Shown piece by piece: positions 1-8,729 of a DNA stretch of 64,000 bases (position 1 is the stretch's first letter; the number at the start of each line of letters is the position of its first letter). A program made the position numbers and the translations under genes. The stretch is taken from assembly GCA_900466575.1 (NCBI GenBank), contig UBMP01000007.1, positions 62,001 to 126,000 of the forward strand. The letters are read 5' to 3'. The stretch comes from Hyphomicrobiales bacterium (GTDB lineage Bacteria; Pseudomonadota; Alphaproteobacteria; Rhizobiales; Rhizobiaceae). The notes beneath the pieces are model-generated. The model was not told where the DNA came from. It saw nothing but the letters and a program-made list of their open reading frames with translations, and did no database searches.

Positions 1-543
1 CGATCCTTCACCGGGCACAACCAGCCGCTGATCCGCCCGCCGGAAAGCCCGCAGCTCGACTATGAAGGCGAAGTCACCATCGTCATCGGCAAGGGCGGAC
101 GCCGGATTTCGGAAAGCGAAGCGCTCGACCATATCGCGGCGCTGACGCTGTGCAACGAAGGCACGATCCGCGACTGGGTTCGTCACGCCAAGTTCAACGT
201 CACGCAGGGCAAGAATTTCGACCGCACCGGCTCCATCGGCCCGTGGATCGTGCCCTATACCGACGAAAGCCAGATCGCAGATATCAAGCTGGAGACCCGC
301 GTCAACGGCGAAGTGCGCCAGCAGGATCGCACCAGCCGCATGATCTTCTCGTTCCGCAAGATCATCAACTACATCTCGACCTTCACCACGCTTGTACCGG
401 GCGACGTCATCGTTTGCGGTACGCCGACAGGCGCCGGTGCCCGTTTCGACCCGCCGATCTGGCTGAAGCCTGGCGATGTCGTGGAAGTCGAGGCCGAGGG
501 GATCGGCATTCTGCGCAACACGATTGCCGACGAGGTTCTGTGA
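1..543 (+). CDS. FAH-family isomerase/decarboxylase (HpaG-like), 5' truncated
   Basis: Reading frame 1 is open from the first base, so the N-terminus lies outside the window; 180 C-terminal residues are visible. The fumarylacetoacetate hydrolase fold shows in the stretch YEGEVTIVIGKGG (an acidic metal-binding strand), the TLCNEGTIRDWVRHAKF region and the C-terminal VICGTPTGAGARFDPPIWLKPGD loop. In homoprotocatechuate degradation such enzymes decarboxylate or isomerise the ring-cleavage product ahead of HpaH. Its TGA shares one base with the hpaH ATG, so the two are translationally coupled. The pathway assignment rests on the neighbours; 2-oxo acid or acylpyruvate hydrolases share this fold. 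Confidence 0.85.
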   Translation, partial: RSFTGHNQPLIRPPESPQLDYEGEVTIVIGKGGRRISESEALDHIAALTLCNEGTIRDWVRHAKFNVTQGKNFDRTGSIGPWIVPYTDESQIADIKLETRVNGEVRQQDRTSRMIFSFRKIINYISTFTTLVPGDVIVCGTPTGAGARFDPPIWLKPGDVVEVEAEGIGILRNTIADEVL

Positions 544-1349
544 TGCTGACAAAGACACAAATCGAGGCCGCGGCCGCCGCACTCGACCAGGCGGAAAAGA
601 CGCGCGAGCAGATCGGTCTCCTGACCCTGCAGCATCCGGACATGACCATGGACGATGCCTATGGGGTTCAAGCCGCCTGGGTCAACAAGAAGATCGCGGA
701 TGGCCGCAAGGTCATCGGCTGGAAGATCGGCCTTACCTCCAAGGCGATGCAATATGCGCTGAACATCAACATTCCGGATTCCGGCGTGCTCTTTGACAAC
801 ATGGTGTTCGAGGATGGCGCGACGGTTCCCAAGGACCGCTTCATCCAGCCCCGCATCGAAGCCGAGATCGCCTTCGTGATGAAGAAGGCGCTCAAGGGTC
901 CGAATGTCACGGTCTTCGATGTGCTGAACGCCACGGACTACGTCACCCCGGCCTTGGAAATTCTCGACACACGCATCGTCCGCGTCGATCCGCAGACCAA
1001 GAAGGCGCGCACCGTCGTCGACACGATTTCCGACAATGCCGCCAATGCCGGCATCGTCACCGGCGGCCGGGCGATGAAGCCCGATGCCATCGACATGCGC
1101 TGGATGGGCGCCATAGTGACGCGCAATTCCGAGGTTGAGGAGACGGGACTGGGCGCAGGTGTGCTCAACCAGCCGGCCCGCGGCATTGCCTGGCTCGCCA
1201 ACCGTCTTGCCCAATATGGCGAGGAAGGCATCGAGGCGGGGCAGATCGTGCTGGCCGGATCGTTCATTCGACCGATCGAAGCCCGCCATGGCGACACGAT
1301 CTTCGCCGATTTCGGACCCTATGGGTCCGTGGGCCTCTATTTCGAATAA
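543..1349 (+). CDS. hpaH: 2-oxo-hept-4-ene-1,7-dioate hydratase HpaH
   Basis: A 268-residue protein, the usual length for HpaH/HpcG (about 267). It hydrates 2-oxohept-4-ene-1,7-dioate to 4-hydroxy-2-oxoheptanedioate in homoprotocatechuate meta-cleavage. The expected magnesium ligands E106, E108 (in RIEAEIAF) and E139 (in ALEILD) are present, as is the [12 protein letters not shown] segment near residue 60. The ATG at 543 overlaps the upstream TGA; an in-frame extension back to 150 is only an open frame over the preceding gene. It is followed after 39 nt by the aldolase that uses its product. Related hydratases such as MhpD and XylJ act on shorter chains, so the exact substrate is inferred from context. 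Confidence 0.9.
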   Translation: MLTKTQIEAAAAALDQAEKTREQIGLLTLQHPDMTMDDAYGVQAAWVNKKIADGRKVIGWKIGLTSKAMQYALNINIPDSGVLFDNMVFEDGATVPKDRFIQPRIEAEIAFVMKKALKGPNVTVFDVLNATDYVTPALEILDTRIVRVDPQTKKARTVVDTISDNAANAGIVTGGRAMKPDAIDMRWMGAIVTRNSEVEETGLGAGVLNQPARGIAWLANRLAQYGEEGIEAGQIVLAGSFIRPIEARHGDTIFADFGPYGSVGLYFE

Positions 1350-1388
1350 GACTTCCCGCTCAACATCCCCGCAAAGCCGAGTGACACC

Positions 1389-2168
1389 ATGCCCGCACCG
1401 AAAAACACGTTCAAGACCGCGCTTTGCGAGGGCAAGCTGCAACTTGGCCTCTGGCAGGCCCTGACAAGCCCGACAACGGTCGAGATTTGTGGCCATGCCG
1501 GTTACGATTGGCTGCTGATCGATGCCGAACATGCGCCCAACGATCTGCCGCTTCTGGTCGAGCAGCTGCGTGCGCTCAAGGGGTCTTCGAGCCACGCCAT
1601 CGTGCGCCCGCCGATCGGCGAAGCCTGGATCATCAAGCAATTGCTGGATATCGGCGCGCAGACGCTTCTGATCCCGATGGTGGAAAGCGGGGAGCAGGCG
1701 AAGAATCTGGTGCGTGCGATGTTCTATCCACCGCATGGCGTTCGCGGTGTCGGCGCGGCACTCGCGCGCGCCTCAGGCTACAACAGCATTCCGGATTATC
1801 TGAAAACGGCCAATGACGAGGTGTGTCTTCTCCTGCAGATCGAGAGCCGTGCCGGGATCGAAGCCCTCGACGCGATCACGTCGACACAAGGCGTGGACGG
1901 GGTGTTTATCGGACCTGCGGACCTCGCGGCCGATATGGGGCATCTCGGCAACCCCGGCCATCCCGCAGTTCAGGCTGCGGTCGAAGACGCGATCCGACGG
2001 ATCGTCGGCCATGGCAAGGCCGCCGGCGTGCTGACGGGCGACCTCGGTCTTGCCCGCCGCTACGCCGAGATCGGCGCAACCTTTGTCGGCATCGGCAACG
2101 ACGTGACCTTGCTCGGTAATGCCGCCCGAAAACTGCTGGCGGATTTCGGCGCCACCGCACAGGGCTAG
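1389..2168 (+). CDS. hpaI: HpcH/HpaI-family aldolase (4-hydroxy-2-oxoheptanedioate aldolase)
   Basis: A 259-residue class II pyruvate aldolase. It would cleave 4-hydroxy-2-oxoheptanedioate to pyruvate and succinate semialdehyde, the last step of the homoprotocatechuate pathway. Key residues align with HpaI at a constant offset of three: H48 in DAEHAPND, R73 in AIVRPP, E152 in LLQIES and D178 in FIGPADLAAD. The ATG at 1389 lies 39 nt after hpaH with only a weak ribosome site. The same family includes 2-keto-3-deoxy sugar acid aldolases; the HpaH neighbour argues for the aromatic role. Confidence 0.88.
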   Translation: MPAPKNTFKTALCEGKLQLGLWQALTSPTTVEICGHAGYDWLLIDAEHAPNDLPLLVEQLRALKGSSSHAIVRPPIGEAWIIKQLLDIGAQTLLIPMVESGEQAKNLVRAMFYPPHGVRGVGAALARASGYNSIPDYLKTANDEVCLLLQIESRAGIEALDAITSTQGVDGVFIGPADLAADMGHLGNPGHPAVQAAVEDAIRRIVGHGKAAGVLTGDLGLARRYAEIGATFVGIGNDVTLLGNAARKLLADFGATAQG

Positions 2169-2291
2169 CACCAGCAGCGGGCGCCTCTACGAGACGGTCG
2201 CGAATTACACGATCAGTCAACAGGATGTGCACAGCTGGGCAAGACCCGGCATCCGGAATGACGCATGCTTGCCTCATCCAAGGAGGAGACC

Positions 2292-3083
2292 ATGACACGT
2301 TTCAAAGGCAAGACCGCCATCATCACGGGCGGGGGAACAGGCATAGGCGCAGCTGTCGCCCGGCGCATCGCAGCCGACGGTGGACAGGTTGCCCTGATCG
2401 GTCGCAGGCCGGCGCCGCTGCAGGCGGTGGCGGAAGAGACCGGAGCGGCGATCTTCGCGGCGGATGCCGCTGACACCAGCAGCATGAAGAGCGCCGTCGC
2501 CGGCATCGTCGACCGCTTCGGCGGCATCGACATTCTGATTGCCAATGCCGGCGGCCACGGCGTCGGACCGACGGTGACGATGAGCGACGAGACCTGGGAA
2601 CAGTCCGTCCGCCTCAATCTCAACACGGCCTTCGTCAGCGCGCGCGAAACCCTTCCCGAGCTGATCGCCCGCAAGGGCAATATCGTCGTTCTTGCCTCGA
2701 TCGCCGGACTTTTCGCCGGACCGGATGCGGCGGGCTATGTCACCATGAAGCATGCGTGCATCGGGCTCGCCAAATCGCTGGCGCGCGATTACGGCCGCAA
2801 GGGCGTGCGGACGAACACGGTCTGCCCCGGCTGGGTCACGACCGCCATGGCGGACGAACAGATGGCCCATCTCGTTACGAAATTCGGCCTTGCCTCCATC
2901 GAGGAGGCCTATCGCATGGTCACGAAGGATGTACCGCTCGGCCGTCCGGCGAGTGCGGAAGATGTCTCGAACGCCGTGTGTTTCCTCGCCTCCGCCGAGG
3001 CCTCGATGATCAACGGCGCGATCCTCACCGTCGACGGCGGTGCCGGCACCGTCGATCTGCCCACCCTCGCCTTCGTTGAATAA
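2292..3083 (+). CDS. SDR-family oxidoreductase
   Basis: A 263-residue classical short-chain dehydrogenase/reductase. It has the TGGGTGIGAAVA nucleotide-binding turn at the N-terminus, NAGGHG near residue 90, and a catalytic Ser-Tyr-Lys set (ASIAGLF, then YVTMK). The start at 2292 is chosen because AAGGAGGAG sits just upstream; an in-frame start at 2265 would place that site inside the gene. It follows hpaI after 123 nt and precedes moaF by 11 nt. It probably oxidises or reduces a hydroxy or keto intermediate, but the substrate cannot be told from sequence. Confidence 0.88.
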   Translation: MTRFKGKTAIITGGGTGIGAAVARRIAADGGQVALIGRRPAPLQAVAEETGAAIFAADAADTSSMKSAVAGIVDRFGGIDILIANAGGHGVGPTVTMSDETWEQSVRLNLNTAFVSARETLPELIARKGNIVVLASIAGLFAGPDAAGYVTMKHACIGLAKSLARDYGRKGVRTNTVCPGWVTTAMADEQMAHLVTKFGLASIEEAYRMVTKDVPLGRPASAEDVSNAVCFLASAEASMINGAILTVDGGAGTVDLPTLAFVE

Positions 3084-3094
3084 GGAGCCCGATC

Positions 3095-3877
3095 ATGGCG
3101 GTAGAAAATCCGAAAGACTGGAAAACCTACGACGAATTCGCCTATGGCATCGCGACGAACCGCTTGCCGGCGACGGATGCGCTTGACGGTTCCTCACACA
3201 CCATCCATTTCGAGGATGGCCGAGACCTCTCTCTCGCCTTCGAGCGGAACACGGTTTCGTGGTCGGACAAGTCCTCGAGCGGCAAGGATGCCTGCGAGGT
3301 GATCCAGGTCGCGCCTTCCACCTACTTCATCGAGATCGTCTTTGCCGAAAAGCCGGCCGAGGCGGAAACGATCATCCTCGACACCAAGACGCGCCGCGCG
3401 CTCTCCATCCTCTCCATCGTTCGGTCGAAGGACGAAACGGTGGGCGAACCGCAGGTGGGCCAGGTCTTCGTGCCGGGCGTTCTCGACGGCGGAGAGGCGA
3501 CAGGCCCGGTCCCGCACGAGACGCGCGACCTGATCGGGCTGCGGGCCCATTTCACCTACAGCCCCAACCACACTTACGAGCACACCTACCTCTCATCGAA
3601 GCGCTATGCATGGCAGTGCCTGGTCGGCGTGCAGCGTGGCCACGGCGACGTGGACCTCGCCACCACCTACAAGTTCGCGGAAAACCAGTACGTCTTCACC
3701 TTCCGCGAATTCAAGATCGCTGTCGCCTCGACCTTTTTCTACAATTTCGACGAGATGCGTTCGACCGGCAAATTCCTCGGCATCACCGGCGAGGGTCGAA
3801 TCCAGAACAGCCCAGCGGGCGCCTTCATTCGCAAGGCATCCATGACCTATTACCTGCCGGGCCAGGACCCGGTGTGA
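3095..3877 (+). CDS. moaF: MoaF-family protein
   Basis: A 260-residue protein that I recognise as MoaF family. The N-terminal half (LPATDALDGSSHTIHFEDG) and the C-terminal half (YEHTYLSSKRYAWQCLVG) match the MoaF_N and MoaF_C patterns, a predicted calycin-like beta-barrel pair. The name comes from the molybdenum-cofactor cluster of Arthrobacter plasmid pAO1; I know of no firm biochemical function. Here it sits in a meta-cleavage operon, 11 nt after the SDR and 17 nt before an NTF2-fold gene, with AAGGAG before the ATG. A ligand-binding or aromatic-substrate role seems as likely as cofactor synthesis. No signal peptide is visible. Confidence 0.7.
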   Translation: MAVENPKDWKTYDEFAYGIATNRLPATDALDGSSHTIHFEDGRDLSLAFERNTVSWSDKSSSGKDACEVIQVAPSTYFIEIVFAEKPAEAETIILDTKTRRALSILSIVRSKDETVGEPQVGQVFVPGVLDGGEATGPVPHETRDLIGLRAHFTYSPNHTYEHTYLSSKRYAWQCLVGVQRGHGDVDLATTYKFAENQYVFTFREFKIAVASTFFYNFDEMRSTGKFLGITGEGRIQNSPAGAFIRKASMTYYLPGQDPV

Positions 3878-3894
3878 CGAAGGAGATCAGAACC

Positions 3895-4284
3895 ATGCGC
3901 ACGGCCTACGAGATCGTGAAGGCGCATTACGACGCCAATGACCGAAAGGATATCGAGGGCATGCTGGCGGACATCGCGCCGGATTGCCGCTGGACGGAAA
4001 TGGACGGCTTCCCCTGCGCGGGCACGTATGTGGGAAGGCAGGAAGTGTTCGAGAACGTCTTCGTCGCGCTCGGCAAGGAGTTCGACGACTACAAGTTCAC
4101 GCTTGATCGGTTACTCGACGCCGGTGACGACGTCGTGGCCACCGGAACGTATACTGCCGTTCACAAGCAGACGCGCAAGCCCATGCACGCTCGTGTCGCG
4201 CATGTCTGGGGTGTCAAGGACGGCAAGATCCATCGGTTCGAGCAGTTCACCGATACGCTGCGCGTCGCGGAAGCCATGCGCTGA
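3895..4284 (+). CDS. NTF2-fold (SnoaL-like) protein
   Basis: A 129-residue protein of the nuclear transport factor 2/SnoaL fold, typical of small ketosteroid-isomerase-like enzymes or binding proteins. The pattern WTEMDGFPCAGTYVG followed by the strands VVATGTYTA and HVWGVKDGKIHRFEQFTDT is characteristic. It ends the operon, starting 17 nt after moaF behind a GAAGGAG site. It is clearly a paralogue of the protein at 27262-27651, sharing the WTE-x2-GFP-x-AGTYVG core. No catalytic role can be assigned. The gene is convergent with the AraC gene that ends at 4312. Confidence 0.82.
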   Translation: MRTAYEIVKAHYDANDRKDIEGMLADIAPDCRWTEMDGFPCAGTYVGRQEVFENVFVALGKEFDDYKFTLDRLLDAGDDVVATGTYTAVHKQTRKPMHARVAHVWGVKDGKIHRFEQFTDTLRVAEAMR

Positions 4285-4311
4285 GCGGCACAAGAGCTTC
4301 GATGCTACAAG

Positions 4312-5295
4312 CTAGAGCGCCAGTCTCCGATTATCGGATTGGCGCTCCGGTTCGCGGGCCGACCTGCTCCATTCGGTCGGGCTCTGCTGATATCGGCTCC
4401 GGAAGGCGCGCGAGAAATGCGCGCTGGAGGAAAAGCCGAGGCTGAAGGCGATGTCGCTGACGAGCCCGGCTGAAAGCGGCTGCCTTGACAGACGTTCGGC
4501 AGCAATACGCAGACGCTCGGACCAGATATATTCCGCCGGGGTCACCCCTTCGATCTCGAACGCCTTGTAGACATAGCGAAGCGAGCACCCGACGCGCCGC
4601 GCGATGTCCGGTGCCCCAAGCGCGGGGCGGCCAAGGTTTGCCGCGACATAGTCCTTGATCCTCAGATTGAGTAGATCGAGCGAATGCGGGACGTCCCGCG
4701 CCAGGGGATCGACGTCTAACATCCCCCGAACTATCTGCAGCATCCCGCGGCCCACGCTCAGGCGGGCGCTCTCGTCCAGGCTGTCGATATCGGCCATCGT
4801 GGCTTCCATCATCGAGGAAAGTACGCGGAGCGCACTCCCAGGCGTCAGCGCCGCCTCGACCGAGTGGCCGCCTGCGCCGCGCCTCGCAGGCGGGAGGTCG
4901 CCGCGGGGGATCTGCAGCATCAGGAGATCGACCGCTTCCGGATTGACCAGCAAATAAGGAACAACAGGATCGTAGAGAACGACGGATGTCGGTCCCAGCT
5001 TCAGCTGCCGGCCGGACTGGTGAAGCTTCGAATACCCCTTCTTCTGGACAATGAGCTTGACCATGTCCGGCGCATCGCCCGCCGAGACCCGCTCGCCGTG
5101 AACGCTGTGGCGGCCGGCACTGAGATGGCTCAAGCGGCACGGGCCGAGGCTCGCCGAAACCAGCCGGCTCCCGACGCTTTCAGCCTTTGCAAAATCGAGG
5201 CGAACGTTGCCGAACAGCCGACGTGCCAGTAGCGGGAAATCCGCGCCGGCCGCCTTGTCGATCCGGCCACGGGAAAGATTGGCCGCAACACTCAT
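4312..5295 (-). CDS. AraC-family regulator (FeaR-like)
   Basis: A 327-residue regulator. The C-terminal 100 residues carry the double helix-turn-helix of AraC/XylS (GAPDIARRVGCSLRYVYKAFE, then SDIAFSLGFSSSAHFSRAFR). The N-terminal part resembles the AraC-binding-like domain seen in FeaR-type activators (KLGPTSVVLYDPVVPYLL). It is the last gene of the minus-strand importer operon, 10 nt after the LivF-type ATPase, so it is probably co-transcribed and autoregulated with the transporter. The effector is likely the imported compound or a derivative, which is inference. Confidence 0.88.
   Translation of the reverse strand: MSVAANLSRGRIDKAAGADFPLLARRLFGNVRLDFAKAESVGSRLVSASLGPCRLSHLSAGRHSVHGERVSAGDAPDMVKLIVQKKGYSKLHQSGRQLKLGPTSVVLYDPVVPYLLVNPEAVDLLMLQIPRGDLPPARRGAGGHSVEAALTPGSALRVLSSMMEATMADIDSLDESARLSVGRGMLQIVRGMLDVDPLARDVPHSLDLLNLRIKDYVAANLGRPALGAPDIARRVGCSLRYVYKAFEIEGVTPAEYIWSERLRIAAERLSRQPLSAGLVSDIAFSLGFSSSAHFSRAFRSRYQQSPTEWSRSAREPERQSDNRRLAL
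4315..4347. terminator. Convergent hairpin terminator overlapping an AraC 3' end
   Basis: GAGCGCCA (4315-4322) pairs with TGGCGCTC (4340-4347), and the interior TCCGAT-T-ATCGGA pairs as well, giving a long two-part stem. It lies between two convergent genes, its left arm starting right after the TAG-complement at 4312-4314, so it occupies the last codons of the minus-strand AraC gene. There is no clear U tract on either side. Confidence 0.55.
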
Positions 5296-5305
5296 GCATC
5301 ACTCC

Positions 5306-6025
5306 TCAATGGGCAAGGTATGCCCCGTGCAGGATGCCGGGGTTGGATTTCAGTTCGGCCGATGTCCCTGCAAATGCCAGGCGGCCCCGCTCCATCACCA
5401 TCGCGCGGCTGGAGAGAGACAGTGCCAGATTGGCGAACTGTTCGATCAGAAGGACGCCGATGCCCTTGTTCGCCGCAAGCGTCAGGGCTTCCCCCAGGCG
5501 CTTCACGACGGCAGGCGCCAGCCCGAGCGACAACTCGTCGACGATCATGAACCGGGGTCTGGCAATAAAGGCCTGCCCCATGGCGACCATTTGTTTCTGG
5601 CCGCCGGAGAGATTGCTTGCGAGCTGAAGCCGGCGTTCCTTCAATTCCGGGAAAATCTCGAAAACCTGATCGAGACCGGATTTTCGACCCGCGACGGTCC
5701 GGTCAAGGGCGGCGACCAGAAGATTGTCTTCTACCGACATCTGCCCGAGCACCCGATGGCCTTCAGGAACGAGCGCAATGCCCTCTCTACGGATCCTGTC
5801 GGGCACAAATCCGCTCAGCCTTGCGCCATTCAACCGCACCTCCCCGCCGCTTAAGGGAATTGCGCCGGCCATGGCCATCACGGTCGATGATTTGCCGGCG
5901 CCATTGGCACCGAGAAGGGCCGTGATTTCGCCGGAAGGCACGGAAAAGCTCACGCCATGAATGACGCGCTTGCCGCCCCTGTCGACAACCAGATTTTCAA
6001 CGTCGATGGCAGATGTCGATGGCAT
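5306..6025 (-). CDS. HAAT-type ABC importer ATPase, LivF-like
   Basis: A 239-residue ABC ATPase of the LivF type. Walker A is GANGAGKSS, the signature LSGGQKQMV, and Walker B FMIVDELSLGLAP. The ATG at 6025 overlaps the TGA of the LivG-like gene; a longer in-frame extension to 6133 runs antiparallel over nothing useful and is rejected. Energises import through the LivH/LivM-like permeases next to it. Although the family is named for branched-chain amino acids, the aromatic catabolic neighbours suggest an aromatic or related acid. Confidence 0.92.
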   Translation of the reverse strand: MPSTSAIDVENLVVDRGGKRVIHGVSFSVPSGEITALLGANGAGKSSTVMAMAGAIPLSGGEVRLNGARLSGFVPDRIRREGIALVPEGHRVLGQMSVEDNLLVAALDRTVAGRKSGLDQVFEIFPELKERRLQLASNLSGGQKQMVAMGQAFIARPRFMIVDELSLGLAPAVVKRLGEALTLAANKGIGVLLIEQFANLALSLSSRAMVMERGRLAFAGTSAELKSNPGILHGAYLAH

Positions 6026-6729
6026 CAGATCTCTCCGAGATAGGCGCGGCGCACGCTTTCGTTCTCGAGCACCTCCGCGGTGGGGCCGACGACAAGCAGC
6101 CGTCCGTAGTCGAGAACCATGGTCTCGCTGCACATGGCGCGGATCAGTTCCACGTCGTGATCGATCACCAGCACCTGGGCGCCGAATGCCTGAGGAATTG
6201 CAAGCACAAGGTCCTTGAGGACAGCGCCCTCCTCATCCGTCAGCCCTGCCGCCGGTTCGTCCAGCAGAATAAGCTTCGGCTTACCCACCAGGCACTTGCC
6301 GAGCTCCACCAGACGCCGCTGGAAGAGATTGAGCCGCGCGCCCATGACATCGGCGACAGCGGTCAGTCTCACAAAGGACAGCGCCGTCTCCACGGATTGC
6401 GTTCGCTCTGCGGCAGGCAGGACATGGTCGGCGATGGCATAAAGATTGTCACGCGCCGACATGTCCTCAACGACCTGCTCGGTCTGGAACGATCGCCGCA
6501 GGCCCGCCTTCACGCGGTTGAGCGGAGACAGAGAAAGAAGCGGGACGCCGGAAACCAGAACGGAGCCCTCTTCCGGCTTCACGAAACCGGAAAGCACGTT
6601 GAGCAGCGTCGTCTTTCCCGCGCCGTTCGGCCCGATGAGGCCGGCCACCGGAGCCTTCAAGGTTGCCGTCAGCTGGTCGATCGGCTTGATCCCGCCGAAA
6701 CGGACGGTGATGTTCGTCAACTCGATCAT
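6025..6729 (-). CDS. HAAT-type ABC importer ATPase, LivG-like
   Basis: A 234-residue ATPase. Walker A (GPNGAGKTT) and Walker B (LILLDEPAAGL) are intact, but the signature motif is not LSGGQ; it reads LNLFQRRLVELGK. The same kind of degenerate signature is present in the other two LivG-like proteins of the window, so it seems a subfamily trait rather than damage. The start overlaps the LivM-like stop by 4 nt and its stop overlaps the LivF-like start by 1 nt. Confidence 0.92.
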   Translation of the reverse strand: MIELTNITVRFGGIKPIDQLTATLKAPVAGLIGPNGAGKTTLLNVLSGFVKPEEGSVLVSGVPLLSLSPLNRVKAGLRRSFQTEQVVEDMSARDNLYAIADHVLPAAERTQSVETALSFVRLTAVADVMGARLNLFQRRLVELGKCLVGKPKLILLDEPAAGLTDEEGAVLKDLVLAIPQAFGAQVLVIDHDVELIRAMCSETMVLDYGRLLVVGPTAEVLENESVRRAYLGEI

Positions 6730-7775
6730 GCCGCCTCCCTCCCCGAAAACAACCGGCCAACGCGCGCAATGAGCGCGGAGATCTGGCCGGCAATGCCGGT
6801 CGGTGCGGTCGCCAGCGCGTGAAACAGCGCGACACCGAAGATGCCGATGGTCACGTAGCCATCGATACCGAGGTCGGTGAGAAGCGCGGGCACGGCCCGC
6901 AGCAGCAGCCCGGCAATGAGTGCGCCGAACCAGTTGTAGCTTCCGCCGACAATGGTGAGCGCGAAGAGGTTCAGGCTCTCGAAAGCCGAAAAGGCGCGGC
7001 CGTCGAGCTGTCCGACATTGCCCGCCAGCAGCGCGCCCGCAATGCCCGCGAAGAAGCCCGAAAGCGCGAAGGCCCAGGCTTTATAGGTCAGCACGTTGAC
7101 GCCGGATGCCACCGCCACGGTTTCACCCTTGCGGATGAGGGCCCATGCGCGCCCCGGCTTTGCCAGCTTGTGCCATTGCATGACCACGAAGCCGAGCGTT
7201 GCCATGGCGCAGACGTAGAGAAAGTAGGCGGTTGCGCCAGTCGCCATCGAAGGACGGGCCAGCATGGCGCGTCCGGCGCCATCGGCGCGCCCGAGAAATC
7301 CCGGTCCGCCGTCGGGAAAACCCCAGGCGCTGATGATCGTCTGGAACGTACCAGCCAGCATCAGCGTAACAAGCGCGAGATAGAGCCCGCGAAGTCGCAA
7401 GGCGGGAATGCCGAAGACGAGGCCCACCAGCGCGGCAACGACGCCACCAGCCAGCATGCTCAATTCGAACGGCGGATGATAGGCATGCCCGATGCGAAGA
7501 GCGACCCAGCCGCCTACCCCGACGAGTGCGAACTGGCAGAGCGATACGAGACCAAGCTGGCCGTAAAGCACGGCAAGGCCGGTGACCGACAGCGAGAGCG
7601 CGACCGCCGAAGTGCAGGCCGAAAGCCAGAAGGCATTGGACAGGAAGGCCACCGCGACGGAGAAGATCGCCATGGTCAGCACAATCAACAGAAGCGGAAA
7701 CGCGACGGTCGGCCGTCTGATCGTATCAGACATCGAATGTTGCGGTTGGGTCATCGGCACGGCCTCGGCGTTCAT
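6726..7775 (-). CDS. HAAT-type ABC importer permease, LivM-like
   Basis: A 349-residue inner-membrane protein with about ten hydrophobic segments, beginning after a short polar N-terminus at FPLLLIVLTMAIFSVAVAFL. The LivM family signature is visible around FQTIISAWGFPDGGPG and LFALTIVGGSYNWFGALIAG. It overlaps both neighbours by 4 nt and pairs with the LivH-like permease to form the translocation channel. Confidence 0.92.
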   Translation of the reverse strand: MNAEAVPMTQPQHSMSDTIRRPTVAFPLLLIVLTMAIFSVAVAFLSNAFWLSACTSAVALSLSVTGLAVLYGQLGLVSLCQFALVGVGGWVALRIGHAYHPPFELSMLAGGVVAALVGLVFGIPALRLRGLYLALVTLMLAGTFQTIISAWGFPDGGPGFLGRADGAGRAMLARPSMATGATAYFLYVCAMATLGFVVMQWHKLAKPGRAWALIRKGETVAVASGVNVLTYKAWAFALSGFFAGIAGALLAGNVGQLDGRAFSAFESLNLFALTIVGGSYNWFGALIAGLLLRAVPALLTDLGIDGYVTIGIFGVALFHALATAPTGIAGQISALIARVGRLFSGREAA

Positions 7776-8638
7776 CGGTCCCTCAGAGTGGTTATCGACA
7801 TGGCGCCGAGGATCATCACGGCAGCGAGCGCAATGACGAAGGGCGCGGCTGCGCGGTAGGAAGATACCCAGTCGATGGGCGTCAGCGCCGCTTCCACAAC
7901 GCCGACCGATATTCCGGCAATCGCAGTCACGGTCAGCGAACGCAACTGACCCAGAATGGCCGCGGCAATCGCGGGGATGACCAGGAAGGTCAGGAAAGTT
8001 CCCTGAAGACGCACCAGATCGGCCAGCAGCAACCCCGCCAGGCCCGCAAAGACCCCGGTGATCACCCAGGCCGCCGTCTCGGTGTAGCGAATGCGCACGC
8101 CGAGAATTGCGGACAGGTCGCGGTCATTGGCAAGCGCGCGCATGTCGAGGCCCAGCCGGGTACGATTGAGAAGCAGCGTGATGGCCACCACCATCAATAT
8201 GGCAAGCGCCAGCGCAATGAGCCGCGTGGCGGTGAGGCGCACCCCAAACAGGGTGAGAAACATCTGGTCGGTCGGCAATTGCAGGCGGCGCGGCAGCTCG
8301 CCCCAGATCACGCCCATCACGGCGATCAGGAAAAGCGCAGGTGCCACGGTCCCGACTGCCTGCACGACCGTATCGCGATGGGAAAGTAGCGGCGCAAAGA
8401 CCCGGCCGTAAAGGAAGCTCACCGCCGTAGCCACGGCGACCGCAGCCAGGATCGCGACGGCAAGCGGCTGCTGCCATTGCTGGAGCTGCCACGCCACGTG
8501 GGCTCCCAGCGCACCAATGGCGCCAAAGGCGAAATTCAGGACGCCGGTCGACCGGTATAATATCACAAGGCCCACACCGGACAGCGCATAAACCGCTCCG
8601 ATGCCAAGGCCGGAAATCAGGAATGGCAGAAGATTCAA
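7772..8638 (-). CDS. HAAT-type ABC importer permease, LivH-like
   Basis: A 288-residue membrane protein of the LivH family, with the typical opening GLGIGAVYALSGVGLVILYR and NFAFGAIGALGA. No ATG is available at the 5' end. A TTG at 8638 is preferred because AAAGGGAGAAA lies 8 nt upstream; another TTG at 8659 would add seven residues and engulf that site. It is separated by about 90 nt, including a strong hairpin, from the solute-binding protein gene upstream. Confidence 0.9.
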   Translation of the reverse strand: MNLLPFLISGLGIGAVYALSGVGLVILYRSTGVLNFAFGAIGALGAHVAWQLQQWQQPLAVAILAAVAVATAVSFLYGRVFAPLLSHRDTVVQAVGTVAPALFLIAVMGVIWGELPRRLQLPTDQMFLTLFGVRLTATRLIALALAILMVVAITLLLNRTRLGLDMRALANDRDLSAILGVRIRYTETAAWVITGVFAGLAGLLLADLVRLQGTFLTFLVIPAIAAAILGQLRSLTVTAIAGISVGVVEAALTPIDWVSSYRAAAPFVIALAAVMILGAMSITTLRDR

Positions 8639-8678
8639 GCGCGTTTCTCCCTTTATCAATCCCGCTGAACGGGTGTTC

Positions 8679-8705
8679 GGAACGGCCAGCCGAAGCGGCC
8701 GTCCC
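8679..8705 (-). terminator. Hairpin after solute-binding protein gene
   Basis: On the minus strand ACGGCC and GGCCGT arms enclose GCTTCGGCT, which itself can form a GC-UUCG-GC tetraloop, and the outer GG/CC pairs extend it. It lies between the solute-binding protein gene and its permeases. No U tract follows, so partial termination or mRNA stabilisation is more likely than full stop. Confidence 0.5.
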
Positions 8706-8729
8706 TTTTGGAGATCGTCGAGACGACGA

